64,000 nucleotides of DNA, taken from positions 1 through 64,000 of the forward strand of contig NZ_JAHKNI010000022.1 in assembly GCF_018860155.1 (NCBI RefSeq), written 5' to 3'. Positions 11,156 through 20,231 of the stretch are shown in pieces. The notes below the pieces were generated by a model. That model made no database searches. It saw nothing but the letters and a program-made list of their open reading frames with translations, and was not told the origin of the DNA. Within the stretch, counting starts at the first letter, position 1, and each line of letters starts with the position of its first letter. This stretch comes from Nocardia albiluteola (GTDB lineage: Bacteria > Actinomycetota > Actinomycetes > Mycobacteriales > Mycobacteriaceae). A program made the translations under genes and the position numbers.

Positions 11156-11752
11156 ATGTCCGACGCCAGCCTTCTCGAAGCCACCGTCCGTACCGAGTTC
11201 GGCAAGGGTGCCGCCCGCCGCACTCGCCGCGACGGCAATGTTCCCGCCGTGCTGTATGGCCACGGCGAGGCCCCCAAGCATCTGGCGATCAACGCCCAGG
11301 CGTTCGCCGCCATCCTGCGTGAGCACGGCACCAACGCCGTGGTGAACCTGGAGATCGAGGGCACCAAGCAGTTCGCGCTGACCAAGTCCGTGGTCGTGCA
11401 CCCGATCCGCCGCTACATCGAGCACGCCGACCTGCTGATCGTCAAGCGCGGCGAGAAGGTCGTCACCGACGTTTCCGTCGTCGTGAGCGGCGATGCCGCC
11501 CCGGGCACCCGGGTCGCCCAGGAGGCCACCACCCTGTCGGTCGAGGCCGATGCGCTGAACATCCCCGAGCAGATCGAGGTGTCGGTCGAGGGCGTCGAGG
11601 CGGGCACCCAGATCACCGCCGGTTCCATCGCGCTGCCCAAGGGCGTCGCCCTGGCCGCCGACGCCGACACGCTGATCGTGAACGTCATCGTCGCCGAGGC
11701 GGCCGAGGCCGAGGCGGGCGCCGAGGCTGCCGAGGGCGAGAGCGCCGAATAA
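11156..11752 (+). CDS. rplY: 50S ribosomal protein L25 / general stress protein Ctc
   Basis: Ribosomal protein L25, which binds 5S rRNA on the large subunit. The 198-residue protein is the long Ctc form: an N-terminal L25 domain (FGKGAARRTRRDGNVPAVLYGHGE, about 14-37; HPIRRYIEHADLL, about 82-94) and a C-terminal beta domain with VSVEGVEAGTQITAGSIALP. It ends in an acidic Ala/Glu tail typical of actinobacterial homologues. ATG 11156 follows CGTAGGAG. It lies 22 bases before pth; the pair is conserved in mycobacteria and is probably one transcript. Confidence 0.95.
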   Translation: MSDASLLEATVRTEFGKGAARRTRRDGNVPAVLYGHGEAPKHLAINAQAFAAILREHGTNAVVNLEIEGTKQFALTKSVVVHPIRRYIEHADLLIVKRGEKVVTDVSVVVSGDAAPGTRVAQEATTLSVEADALNIPEQIEVSVEGVEAGTQITAGSIALPKGVALAADADTLIVNVIVAEAAEAEAGAEAAEGESAE

Positions 11753-11774
11753 GACTGCGTTCCACGGTTTTTCG

Positions 11775-12350
11775 ATGGCCGAACTGAGCCCCGCGCTCGT
11801 GGTCGGGCTGGGTAATCCCGGATCCGAATACGAGCGCACCCGGCACAACATCGGTTTCATGGTCGCCGACGTGCTCGCCGAGCGCGTCGGCGGCCGTTTC
11901 ACTGTGCACAAGAAGTCCGGCGCGGATCTGCTCGAGGCCCGGCTCGACGGGCGCAAGATACTGCTGGCCAAGCCGCGCTCGTACATGAATCTTTCGGGCC
12001 GCCCGGTCGCCGCCCTGGCCCGGTTCTTCTCGGTGCCGCCGACCGAGGTGATCGCCGTGCACGACGAGCTCGATCTGCCCTTCGGCAGCATCCGCCTCAA
12101 GCGCGGCGGCGGCGAGGGCGGCCACAACGGGCTGCGTTCGCTGTCCAGCGCGCTGACCACCAAGGACTATCTGCGGGTGCGCATCGGTATCGGCCGCCCG
12201 CCGGGGCGCCAGGATCCGGCCGACTACGTGCTCAAACCGTTCGCGACCGTCGAGCGTAAAGAGCTTCCGGTAGTCGTCGAACAGGCCGCCGACGCGGTCG
12301 AACTGCTATTGCGCGTCGGGCTCGAGCCCGCGCAGAATCAGCTGCACTGA
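11775..12350 (+). CDS. pth: Peptidyl-tRNA hydrolase
   Basis: Pth cleaves peptidyl-tRNA that has dropped off the ribosome and so recycles tRNA. The 191-residue protein has the family signature GLGNPGSEYERTRHNIGF (about 11-28) with the catalytic His (His25), the KPRSYMNLSG stretch, the VHDELDLPFG motif with the active-site Asp, and the GGEGGHNGLRS loop. Start and length match the family. It follows rplY in the same orientation, and its stop is 13 bases before repeat copy B. Confidence 0.96.
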   Translation: MAELSPALVVGLGNPGSEYERTRHNIGFMVADVLAERVGGRFTVHKKSGADLLEARLDGRKILLAKPRSYMNLSGRPVAALARFFSVPPTEVIAVHDELDLPFGSIRLKRGGGEGGHNGLRSLSSALTTKDYLRVRIGIGRPPGRQDPADYVLKPFATVERKELPVVVEQAADAVELLLRVGLEPAQNQLH

Positions 12351-12363
12351 GCCCAGACGGAAC

Positions 12364-12491
12364 AACTGATTTCGTAAGAACATGGGTAACTCACCGGGGA
12401 CGGGCCCACCTCGAGCAGGCCGTCATCCGCCGGCCCGACGAGCAAATCTCCTGGCATGCAACGACACGCTGAAGGCGCGGGGAGGCGGGAC
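12364..12491 (+). repeat. 128-nt dispersed repeat, copy B
   Basis: Second copy of the repeat described at 8391, same strand and exactly the same length. It differs from copy A at about 18 and from copy C at about 20 of 128 positions, with no insertion or deletion. It starts 13 bases after the pth stop and ends 83 bases before the ADP-ribosylglycohydrolase gene. The internal ATG at 12382 again opens a frame through the element. Confidence 0.85.
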
Positions 12492-12574
12492 AGCGGCTCC
12501 GGGCACCGCGTGGAAATATCCGGAAAGTTGCCGGGATAGGCCGGTAAGGCGGATTTCACTTCTCCAGACCTGAG

Positions 12575-13675
12575 ATGATCTGTCCCGTGCAGGATTACAC
12601 GCAACTTTTCGACAGGGTCCGTGGCACGCTGCTGGGCGGGGCGATCGGCGATGCGCTGGGCTGGCCGATCGAATTTCTTCAGCTGGAGCAGATTCGGGAA
12701 CGATACGGTCCCGGCGGCGTCGAGGATTTCCTGCCGGGACGCGATCCCGGTGCGCCGCAAGAGATCACCGACGACACCCAGATGACGCTGTTCACCGCCG
12801 AGGGGCTGCTGCGGCTGCCGCCGGGAGTCGATCCGGCGCCGGTGCTGCAGCACGCCTACCTGCGCTGGCTGCGGACCCAGCGCGAGGACGGTCCCGGCCC
12901 GGCTTCCGACGGCTGGCTGGCGAGCCATCCGTTCCTCTACGCCCGGCGCTCGCCGGGGCAGGCGTGCATGTCCGGCCTGGACCTGCAGGAGCGGGAATAT
13001 CGCGCTCCCGGGCAGCTCGGCGAGCGCGGCCCGGTCAACTCCGATTCCAAGGGCTGTGGCACGGTGATGCGGTCCGCGCCGTTCGGGCTGGCCGGATTCG
13101 GGCCCGACCTCGCGTTCACCATGGCCGCGCGCTGCGCGCAGCTCACCCACGGTCATCCGACGGGCTACCTCGCGGCGGGCGTGTTCGCGGCCCTGATCGA
13201 TCGCGTGCTGGCCGGGGTGGAGTTGCGAGTTGCGGTGCAGCACACCATCGCTCAGATCGAGGGTGGCCCCGCGTCCGACGAGACCGTGGCGGCGTTGCGC
13301 CGCGCGGTCACCGTGGCGGACGAGGGTGAGCCCTCGCCCGAGCGGGTCGAGCAGGTCGGTGCGGGCTGGGTCGCGGAGGAATGCCTTGCGGTAGCGGTGT
13401 ATTGCGCGCTGGTGGCCGCGCGGACCGCGGATCTGCGTGGAGCGCTGCTGCTTTCGGTCAACCACTCCGGCGACTCCGACTCCACCGGCGCCGTGGCGGG
13501 CAATCTCCTCGGCGCCGTCCACGGCCTGTCCGCGTTGCCGATGGCGTGGGCCGGGCGCGTGGAGGGCCGCGACGAACTGGTCCAGGTGGCCGACGATCTG
13601 GTCATGAACTTCCATCTCAAGGACCGCACCACCCTGGCCCCCCGCTACCCCATCGACGCCGGGGCGCACAGGTAG
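12575..13675 (+). CDS. ADP-ribosylglycohydrolase family protein
   Basis: An enzyme of the DraG/ARH family, which removes ADP-ribose from proteins or related substrates using two metal ions. The 366-residue protein has GTLLGGAIGDALGWPIEF (about 18-35), the metal-binding TDDTQM (about 66-71), and the second metal motif NHSGDSDSTGAVAGNLLGA (about 294-312). The annotated ATG 12575 has a weak ribosome-binding site; a GTG at 12587 is a possible alternative. No partner ADP-ribosyltransferase is visible nearby, so the target is unknown. Confidence 0.9.
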   Translation: MICPVQDYTQLFDRVRGTLLGGAIGDALGWPIEFLQLEQIRERYGPGGVEDFLPGRDPGAPQEITDDTQMTLFTAEGLLRLPPGVDPAPVLQHAYLRWLRTQREDGPGPASDGWLASHPFLYARRSPGQACMSGLDLQEREYRAPGQLGERGPVNSDSKGCGTVMRSAPFGLAGFGPDLAFTMAARCAQLTHGHPTGYLAAGVFAALIDRVLAGVELRVAVQHTIAQIEGGPASDETVAALRRAVTVADEGEPSPERVEQVGAGWVAEECLAVAVYCALVAARTADLRGALLLSVNHSGDSDSTGAVAGNLLGAVHGLSALPMAWAGRVEGRDELVQVADDLVMNFHLKDRTTLAPRYPIDAGAHR

Positions 13676-13681
13676 GCCCGA

Positions 13682-13855
13682 GTGGAAGATATCCGCAGGG
13701 GCGGCGGGCTGCTGATCGCGTTCCACGTCGCGATGAATGCCCCGCTCGTGGTGGATGCGGGCACCCGGAGAACGGGCTTCCCGGAATCGGTCGAGCAGGT
13801 GCGCGACGAGGTCACCCGGATGTGCCTGGGCTATTTGTGCGGTGACCAGCGGTGA
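13682..13855 (+). CDS. Small hypothetical protein (57 aa)
   Basis: A possible small gene starting at a GTG six bases after the ADP-ribosylglycohydrolase stop. The 57-residue product has a hydrophobic stretch (GGLLIAFHVAMNAPLVVDA) and a helical, charged C-terminal half (FPESVEQVRDEVTRMCLGYL). Its third codon positions are strongly G/C as in the neighbouring genes, which supports coding. I recognise no family. It could instead be chance open frame. Confidence 0.4.
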   Translation: MEDIRRGGGLLIAFHVAMNAPLVVDAGTRRTGFPESVEQVRDEVTRMCLGYLCGDQR

Positions 13856-13861
13856 GTTCGA

Positions 13862-14770
13862 CTACCCGTGCTGCTTCTCGGCCGTCCAGAACGACGCGCG
13901 GTTGCGCAGCGCCGCGAGTTCCGGGGGCAGATCGGGCATGTCCGGCATCGGGCGGTCGTAGGAGGCGAACAGCTCGGGCACAGTGATCCCGCGCACCGTC
14001 CAGCCGCGCTCGGCCAGCCAGTCGATCGGGTCCGCGCGCGCGTCGTCGTACCAGAGGTCGAACGGTGCGTCCGAGCCCCACGGGCCGGCCTGCATGCGGG
14101 CCTCGATGAACGTGCGGAATCGCTGCAGATCGCCCGGGCCCGCGGGGCCGCTGTGCGCGCCCAGCCGGCTGCCCCCGGCCGACAGCTCATCGATCCGTTC
14201 GAACAGCGAATCCTGCGCCACGCCAGGCAGATACGGGAGCAGGCCCTCGGCCAGCCAGGCCGTGGGCGTCGCGGCGTCGAAGCCGGCGGCGGTCAGTGTG
14301 GCCGGCCAGTTCTCGCGCAGATCGGCGGCCACGGTCCGCCGGTCGGCCCGGGGCTCGGCGGCGTGGTCGCCCAGCACCTTGTTCTTGAACTCCAGCACCG
14401 TATCCCTGTCGATCTCGAAAACGGTGGCGCCGGCCAGCCAGTCGAGGCGGTATGCACGCGCGTCCAGCCCGGCGGCCAGGATCACCGCCTGCCGCACGCC
14501 GTGTGCCGCCGCGTCGGTGAAGTAGTCGTCGAAATAGCGGGTGCGCGGGCCCATCATGCGGAGGAAGAAGTCTTGCTCGTCGATTACCGACGGATCGGTC
14601 AGGATCTCGGCGAACCGCGGCTCCCCGGCCGCCTCGACGAACCAGCGGGCGAACTCGTCGTGAATCAGCGGGTCGCGCCGCTCGGTCTCGACGGCGCGAA
14701 ACGTTGCCACGCCCAGCGCGGTGCGTCCGACGCTGCTGACGATGTCCCAGGTATCCCCGTCCGATCGCAT
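13862..14770 (-). CDS. SAM-dependent methyltransferase, TIGR00027 / LCM-like family
   Basis: A 302-residue class I methyltransferase of the large TIGR00027 group that is expanded in mycobacteria and nocardiae. Family marks are GDTWDIVSSVGRTALGVA at the start, the RTRYFDDYF segment, the SAM-binding VILAAGLDARAYRLDW (about 103-118), the FEIDRDTVLEFKNKVL strand, and TAWLAEGLLPYL. Substrates of the group are mostly unknown. The ATG at 14770 has AGG at good spacing; a GTG three codons upstream lacks one. It is convergent with the small gene at 13682 and follows egtE on the same strand. Confidence 0.88.
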   Translation of the reverse strand: MRSDGDTWDIVSSVGRTALGVATFRAVETERRDPLIHDEFARWFVEAAGEPRFAEILTDPSVIDEQDFFLRMMGPRTRYFDDYFTDAAAHGVRQAVILAAGLDARAYRLDWLAGATVFEIDRDTVLEFKNKVLGDHAAEPRADRRTVAADLRENWPATLTAAGFDAATPTAWLAEGLLPYLPGVAQDSLFERIDELSAGGSRLGAHSGPAGPGDLQRFRTFIEARMQAGPWGSDAPFDLWYDDARADPIDWLAERGWTVRGITVPELFASYDRPMPDMPDLPPELAALRNRASFWTAEKQHG

Positions 14771-14852
14771 GCCAGCCACCTCGCTGTCGATCTTCCCCGT
14801 GTCCTCGACGGTACGCCCGATCGCGGTCTCGGGGCAGGTCCGAAGGGCACCG

Positions 14853-16046
14853 TCAGGCCGGGGCCAGAGCGGCCACCGCCTCGACGAAGCGGTCGAGTTC
14901 GTCGGGGGTGACGAAGCAGTGCGGGGAGGCGCGGACCACCGAGTCGAGGCGGCGGGCGGACATGTCCAGCAGCGTGGAGCCGCGGTGGCTGACGGTGACG
15001 GTGATGTCCTGTGCCAGTAGGTGATCGCGGATGTCGACCGGTATCGCGCCCTCGATGGTGAACGAGACGATGCCGCCGTGCCGGGTGCCCAGATCCCGCA
15101 CGGTCACCCCCGGGATCTGCGCCAGCGTCTTGCGCAGCTGCTCGGCGTTCGCCGATATGGCCGCGTAGACGTCGTCGGGGCCCAGCTCGAGCAGGTGCCG
15201 CACGGCCGCCCCGAGGCCCAGGCGGGCGGCGACATCGCATTCCCACAGCTCGAAGCGGCTGGCGTCGGCGGCTAGGCGATATTCGTCCGGACGCGTCCAC
15301 GACGCGCTGTGCAGATCCAGCCGGGTGGGTTCCATGGTCGCGGCCAATTCCGGTCGCACATACAGGAATCCGGTGCCGCGCGGCCCGCGCAGCCACTTTC
15401 GCCCGGTCGCGGACAGTGCGTCGACGTCCAATTCGGCGACGTCCAGCGGTACCTGCCCGGCGGACTGGCAGGCATCCAGCAGCACCAGCGCGCCGACCCG
15501 ATGCGCGATGCGCGCGGCCTCCCCGACCGGGTTGACCAGACCCCCGTTGGTCGGAATGTGTACCAGCGACACCACCTTGACCCGCTCGTCGAGCATCGCT
15601 GCCAGCGCGTCCACGTCGAGCTGGCCGGTGTCGTCGCTGGGGATCTGCTCGACGACGGCCCCCGTCGCCTGGGCGCGCTGCAGCGCGGCGATCGCATTGC
15701 TGGCATAGTCCGCCCCGGAGATCAGGATCCGGTCCCCGGCCTGCAGGGGGATCGCGTAGAAGAAGTCGGTCCACGCCCGGGTTGCGCTGTCGCTCAGCGC
15801 GATAGCCGAGGCGTCGGCGTTGACGAGCGTGGCGATGGCGATCTTGACCGACTCCAGATCGTCCAGGCGCTCGTTCGCGGCGCGATAGCCGCCGATCTCG
15901 GCCTCGCGGCGCAGGTGCCCGGTGACCGTGTCGAGCACCGCGCGCGGGGGCAGCGACGATCCGGCGCTGTCCAGGAATACCGGCGTCGGCCAGGTGACGT
16001 TGTCGTAGGCCGGGATATCGGCGCGAAGTCGGTTCAGATCCAGCAC
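14853..16046 (-). CDS. egtE: Ergothioneine C-S lyase EgtE (PLP-dependent)
   Basis: A class V aminotransferase / cysteine-desulfurase-like protein of 397 residues. Marks include FLDSAGSSLPP near the N-terminus, ALSDSATRAW, the cofactor-contacting LVHIPTNGGLVNPVGE and LLDACQSAGQ, and the PLP lysine in SATGRKWLRGPRGTGFLYV. In ergothioneine synthesis EgtE cleaves the hercynylcysteine sulfoxide C-S bond, the last step. The assignment rests on position: it is divergent from egtA, at the end of a complete egtABCD set. In M. tuberculosis egtE follows egtD instead. The GTG at 16046 is chosen from alignment with related starts; the ribosome-binding site is modest. Confidence 0.85.
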   Translation of the reverse strand: MLDLNRLRADIPAYDNVTWPTPVFLDSAGSSLPPRAVLDTVTGHLRREAEIGGYRAANERLDDLESVKIAIATLVNADASAIALSDSATRAWTDFFYAIPLQAGDRILISGADYASNAIAALQRAQATGAVVEQIPSDDTGQLDVDALAAMLDERVKVVSLVHIPTNGGLVNPVGEAARIAHRVGALVLLDACQSAGQVPLDVAELDVDALSATGRKWLRGPRGTGFLYVRPELAATMEPTRLDLHSASWTRPDEYRLAADASRFELWECDVAARLGLGAAVRHLLELGPDDVYAAISANAEQLRKTLAQIPGVTVRDLGTRHGGIVSFTIEGAIPVDIRDHLLAQDITVTVSHRGSTLLDMSARRLDSVVRASPHCFVTPDELDRFVEAVAALAPA

Positions 16047-16334
16047 CTCACCGACGATAGAAGATGACCGCGGGCGGCGGGGCGGCGAACGCACCGATCG
16101 GTGGGGGCGGTGTGGATCCTGGCCGATTTGGGCAGGTCAGGGCCTAAAGTTGACCGTTTGTCACCATTTCGTCAGATTCTTTTGTCAGTGGGCGCCGCTA
16201 CTCTGGTTCGGTCGGCGAAAAAAGGGTCTGGCTCGAGCAGACGTTTATGGCTCGTGCTGCCCACCCACGACACAGCTACAAACGGCACTGCTGCCGCACG
16301 GTCGATACGACGGTGCGGCGGAGCGGAGGTTGTC

Positions 16335-17621
16335 ATGGCAGTCACGGCGTTTCGCGCCCTTCTCGGCGCGGGTACCGAATTCAGCTCACGGGCCGCGGCC
16401 GAGGCCTATATCGGCGGGGTGTGCTTCAAACAGGGCCCGCCCAGACTCATCGGCGCCGAACTCGAGTGGCTCACCGCATCCGGTGAACCGTCGGCGCCCG
16501 CCTCGCGTCCGGAGCTGACGGTGCTCGCGGATGCGCTGGGGTCCTATGCACCGCCGTCTATTTCGCCAGACTCCCCAGCTCTACCACTGCCCGGGGGCAG
16601 CCGCGTCACCGTGGAACCCGGCGGGCAGGTCGAACTCTCCAGCGCCCCGTTCGAGTCCGCCGCCGAACTGTGCGAGCGCCTCCGGGCCGATGCCCACCAT
16701 CTCGAACGACTCCTCGAATCCCGTTCCATTCGGATCCTCTCCGCCGCCGCCGATGGCGTTCGCCCGGCCCGGCGGGTCCTGCAGCTGCCGCGATACCGCG
16801 CGATGGAGCGTTCCTTCGCCGCCATCGGCCCGTTCGGCAAGCTCATGATGTGCAATACCGCGGCCACCCAGGTCAGCGTCGATGCCGGCGCCGATCCCGC
16901 GGAGGTGGCCGCGCGCTGGACCGCCCTCAATACCATCGGTCCCGCCCTGTTGGCGGCCTTCGCCTGCTCCCCGGATCTGCACGACGCCCCCGCCGGTGCG
17001 TGGGCCTCGCAGCGCATGCGGGCCTGGTTGCGACTGGATCACGCCCGGACCAGGCCCCCGGCGCTGGACTGGTCGGATCCGGTCACCGCGTACGCCCGCT
17101 GGGTGCTCGACGTGCCGCTGTTGTGCGTGCGCAGACCCGCGGGTGAGGCCGACTGGGCGGCGCCGCCCGAGGCCACCTTCGCCGACTGGCTGTGCGGCGC
17201 CCTGGACGACGAGATCGGCCGCCGTCCCGACGCCGCCGACCTCGACTATCACCTGACCACGATGTTTCCACCGGTGCGGGCCGCGGGCCATCTCGAGGTG
17301 CGCTACCTCGACGCGCAGCCCGGCGGCGGGTGGACGGTGCCGATCCACGCGATCGATGCACTGATGTCCGCGCCCACGGTCGTCGCCGAGGCGACCGCGC
17401 TGGCCGCCCCGGTGGCCGGCTGCTGGCTGGAGGCGGCGCACTACGGCCTGTCCGGCGCCGATATTCGCTCGGCCGCGGTGGACCTGCTGAGCCTGGCCGC
17501 GGCGCACGCCTCGGATCCGGGCGCCGAAAGGCAACTCGTCGCCGCGGCACAACGATGTCGCGACGGCCGACCACCCACCGGTGAGGCGCTGCGCCTCACG
17601 GATTCGGAGGCGGAAAGGTAA
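16335..17621 (+). CDS. egtA: Glutamate-cysteine ligase EgtA (ergothioneine biosynthesis)
   Basis: EgtA makes gamma-glutamylcysteine, the sulfur donor used by EgtB. The 428-residue protein carries glutamate-cysteine ligase features: IGAELEWL near residue 35, VTVEPGGQVELSSAP near 92, a LGRSPDLHD-like segment (FACSPDLHDAP) and LEVRYLDAQPGGGW near 318. ATG 16335 has GGAGG five bases upstream and is preferred over an open frame from 16101 that runs through non-coding-looking DNA. It is the first gene of the egtABCD run. The 288-base region to divergent egtE should hold both promoters. Confidence 0.92.
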   Translation: MAVTAFRALLGAGTEFSSRAAAEAYIGGVCFKQGPPRLIGAELEWLTASGEPSAPASRPELTVLADALGSYAPPSISPDSPALPLPGGSRVTVEPGGQVELSSAPFESAAELCERLRADAHHLERLLESRSIRILSAAADGVRPARRVLQLPRYRAMERSFAAIGPFGKLMMCNTAATQVSVDAGADPAEVAARWTALNTIGPALLAAFACSPDLHDAPAGAWASQRMRAWLRLDHARTRPPALDWSDPVTAYARWVLDVPLLCVRRPAGEADWAAPPEATFADWLCGALDDEIGRRPDAADLDYHLTTMFPPVRAAGHLEVRYLDAQPGGGWTVPIHAIDALMSAPTVVAEATALAAPVAGCWLEAAHYGLSGADIRSAAVDLLSLAAAHASDPGAERQLVAAAQRCRDGRPPTGEALRLTDSEAER

Positions 17622-17916
17622 TGCGGCACAGCGCATATCGCGATGTGCCGGATTGTCCTCGACACCCGGACCGGAGTCCCGCCGTGCTCCGGCTCACGGG
17701 CGGGCCGAGGGCGCCCGCCCCGTTCGCTGCCTCTGTGTGGTGTCGCGGCTGTGCCGTGTGCCGCACGGGCGGCGGCATCCAGCTGCCGCGGCGCCTCGAG
17801 ACTGCTCGGTCGCGCCGGTGTACCCGCCCGCCGCGCTGTGGGCCGGTGGCCTCGACCCGTGTCAGCCGTATCGAAGCGCCGATCATCTTCGGCGCGAACC
17901 ACATTGGAGTTCTCCC
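17622..17916. other. 295-base spacer inside the egt operon
   Basis: Between the egtA stop and the egtB start lie 295 bases, whereas the other egt junctions overlap. Frames are open on both strands, but none has a ribosome-binding site or recognisable product; the plus frame starting at 17621 is Arg/Pro/Cys-rich, as expected from GC-rich noncoding DNA. A G/C-rich remnant or an internal promoter region are both possible. Confidence 0.4.
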
Positions 17917-19257
17917 ATGACCGTTCATCTACCCGGTACCGACCATGCCGAGACCGAGCGCCTGCGCGAGCGCATCGCGCAGGTGCTCGTCCGGGCGCGC
18001 GATCGGACCGCGACACTCACCGAGTGCCTCGACGAGGCCGAACTGGTGGCCCAGCATTCGCGCCTGATGAGCCCGCTGGTGTGGGATCTGGCGCATATCG
18101 GGAATCAGGAGGAATTGTGGCTGGTCCGCGATGTCGGCGGCCGGGAACCGGTGCGCGAGGACATCGATCGGCTCTACGACGCCTTCCAGCATCCGCGGGC
18201 GGATCGGCCCGCCCTGCCGCTGCTCGCGCCCACCGAGGCCCGCGCCTACACCGCCACGGTGCGCGAGAAGGTCTGGGATGTGCTGGCGGACAGCGATTTA
18301 CGGGGCGGCCGGCTGATCGCGGGCGGCTTCGCCTTCGGGATGATCGCCCAGCACGAGCAGCAGCACGACGAGACGATGCTGGCCACGCACCAGCTGCGTA
18401 CGGGACCGGCGGTGCTGGCGGCGCCGCCCGCGCCCATGGCGGCCGTGCCGGTGTCGGGTGAAATCGTCATCCCGGCAGGCGAATTCGTCATGGGCACCTC
18501 GACGGACCCGTGGGCCCTGGACAACGAGCGGCCCGCGCACCCGGTCCGGTTGCCCGGCTTCGCGATCGACGCGGCGCCGATCACCAACGCGCAGTATCTG
18601 GAGTTCATCGACGACGGCGGATACCACCGTCCGGAATTGTGGTCCGAGCGCGGCTGGGCGCATCGGCGGTCCGCGGACCTGTCCGCACCGCAGTTCTGGG
18701 AGCAGGACGGCGGGGGTGCCTGGTGGCGAAGGGTTTTCGGCACGATGACCCGGCTGCGCCCGCGGCAGCCGGTGGTGCACGTGTGCTGGTTCGAGGCCGA
18801 GGCGTACGCGAACTGGGCGGGCAAGCGGCTGCCGACCGAGGCCGAATGGGAGAAGGCCGCGCGCTTCGATGCGGCGACCGGGCGCTCGCGCCGCTATCCC
18901 TGGGGCGACGCCGATCCCGGCGACGCCACGGCCAATCTCGGGCAGCGGCACCTGGAACCAGCCGATGTCGGCGCCTATCCGGCCGGGGCCTCGCCGGCGG
19001 GCGTGCACCAGCTGATCGGCGATGTCTGGGAGTGGACCGCCTCGGGCTTCGAACCGTATCCGGGATTCGAGGCGTTCCCGTACCGCGAATATTCCGAGGT
19101 GTTCTTCGGCGGCGACTACCGGGTGCTGCGCGGCGGGAGCTTCGGCGCCGATCAGGTGGCCTGCCGCGGCACCTTCCGCAACTGGGACCATCCGATTCGC
19201 CGCCAGATCTTCTCCGGCTTCCGGCTGGCCCGAGACCTGCGATCGGACGAGTGCTGA
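17917..19257 (+). CDS. egtB: Hercynine oxygenase EgtB (ergothioneine biosynthesis)
   Basis: EgtB is the iron enzyme that joins gamma-glutamylcysteine to hercynine with oxygen, forming the C-S bond. The 446-residue protein has the expected two domains. The N-terminal DinB-like domain supplies three iron-binding His: His60 in DLAHIGNQEE and His146/His150 in HEQQHDE. The C-terminal FGE-sulfatase-like domain has IPAGEFVMGTS, RLPTEAEWEKAARF, GDVWEWTASGF and VLRGGSFG. ATG 17917 has GGAG seven bases upstream. The stop overlaps the egtC start as TGATG. Confidence 0.95.
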   Translation: MTVHLPGTDHAETERLRERIAQVLVRARDRTATLTECLDEAELVAQHSRLMSPLVWDLAHIGNQEELWLVRDVGGREPVREDIDRLYDAFQHPRADRPALPLLAPTEARAYTATVREKVWDVLADSDLRGGRLIAGGFAFGMIAQHEQQHDETMLATHQLRTGPAVLAAPPAPMAAVPVSGEIVIPAGEFVMGTSTDPWALDNERPAHPVRLPGFAIDAAPITNAQYLEFIDDGGYHRPELWSERGWAHRRSADLSAPQFWEQDGGGAWWRRVFGTMTRLRPRQPVVHVCWFEAEAYANWAGKRLPTEAEWEKAARFDAATGRSRRYPWGDADPGDATANLGQRHLEPADVGAYPAGASPAGVHQLIGDVWEWTASGFEPYPGFEAFPYREYSEVFFGGDYRVLRGGSFGADQVACRGTFRNWDHPIRRQIFSGFRLARDLRSDEC

Positions 19258-20231
19258 TGTGCCGCCACCTGGGCTATCTCGGGCCTGCCGCGCCGGTCGG
19301 CGAGATCCTCACGCGCGGCACGCATTCCCTGCGCAACCAGGCGTGGGAGCCGCAGGACATGCGCGGCGGCGGCACCATCAATGCCGACGGGTTCGGCGTC
19401 GCCTGGTGGCTGCGGGACGGTGGCGTCAGCAGATATCGCAACCCCGCGCCGATGTGGACCGACCCCGCGGTGGATGAGGTGCTGCCGCAGCTGCGTTCGA
19501 CGGCGGTGCTGGCCGCGGTGCGCTCGGCCACCGTCGGTGCGCCCGTCGAACGCAATGCCAACGCCCCGTTCACCCACGGCCGCTGGGCATTCAGTCACAA
19601 CGGCCGGATTCCGGACTGGCAACCTGCGCTCAGCGAGATCGCCACCGAATTCGGCTCGCCCCCGCTGCTCGAGGCCGAATCCCACACGGACTCAGCCGCG
19701 CTCTGGGTAATCGTGCGCGGACTGCTGGAAACTGCTGATACCACAACCGGAGCCCGCGCTGGTGAGGCCGACGGTGCGGAATCCTTCCCGCACAGCGAAA
19801 GTCTCGTACCGACAGAGAAAAACGCTGCCAATGGTGCGCATCCGGATGGTCGGTCTGCGGAGGGGGCCGCAACGACTGCTGTCGCGACCGGACCGGGTTC
19901 GGTGCAATCCGCCGTTGGTCGGCGCCCCGCGAACCCGGCGGCGAATGATCCCGCGCAGGTGCTGCCACGAGTTATCCGCGCAGTCCTCGCCCGTTCACCC
20001 CGATCGCGCCTGAACCTGCTGTTGGGTGACGGCGAAACGCTCTGGGCCACCACCATTCACCACGCACTGTCCGTCCTGGTGACCGACGAGTTCGCGGTGG
20101 TGACCTCCGAACCCTACGACGACGATCCGCGCTGGCAGCACATTCCGGACCGGCGGCTGGTGACGCTGCGGCCGGGCCGGTTCTCGATCGTCACGCTCGA
20201 CTCCGAAGAATCCGAAAGGGCACTGGCATGA
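19257..20231 (+). CDS. egtC: Amidohydrolase EgtC with a 75-residue low-complexity insertion
   Basis: EgtC is a class II glutamine-amidotransferase-like hydrolase that removes the glutamate from the EgtB product. The start MCRHLGYLG places the nucleophile Cys2 at the N-terminus after Met removal. GFGVAWW (46-52), AVRSAT (87-92) and FSHNGRIPDW (112-121) are family motifs. At 324 residues it is much longer than the usual 230-260. The excess is a hydrophilic Ala/Gly/Thr-rich stretch at about residues 158-233 (DNA 19728-19956) between the RGLLETA helix and VLPRVIRAVL. Its codons are visibly less G/C-rich at third positions than the flanks. Start and stop overlap egtB and egtD by one and four bases. 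Confidence 0.92.
   Translation: MCRHLGYLGPAAPVGEILTRGTHSLRNQAWEPQDMRGGGTINADGFGVAWWLRDGGVSRYRNPAPMWTDPAVDEVLPQLRSTAVLAAVRSATVGAPVERNANAPFTHGRWAFSHNGRIPDWQPALSEIATEFGSPPLLEAESHTDSAALWVIVRGLLETADTTTGARAGEADGAESFPHSESLVPTEKNAANGAHPDGRSAEGAATTAVATGPGSVQSAVGRRPANPAANDPAQVLPRVIRAVLARSPRSRLNLLLGDGETLWATTIHHALSVLVTDEFAVVTSEPYDDDPRWQHIPDRRLVTLRPGRFSIVTLDSEESERALA

Noticed and set aside
17621..17920. 99-codon frame overlapping the egtA stop
   Set aside because: No ribosome-binding site of its own, Arg/Pro/Cys-rich product, no family; kept only as a spacer note.
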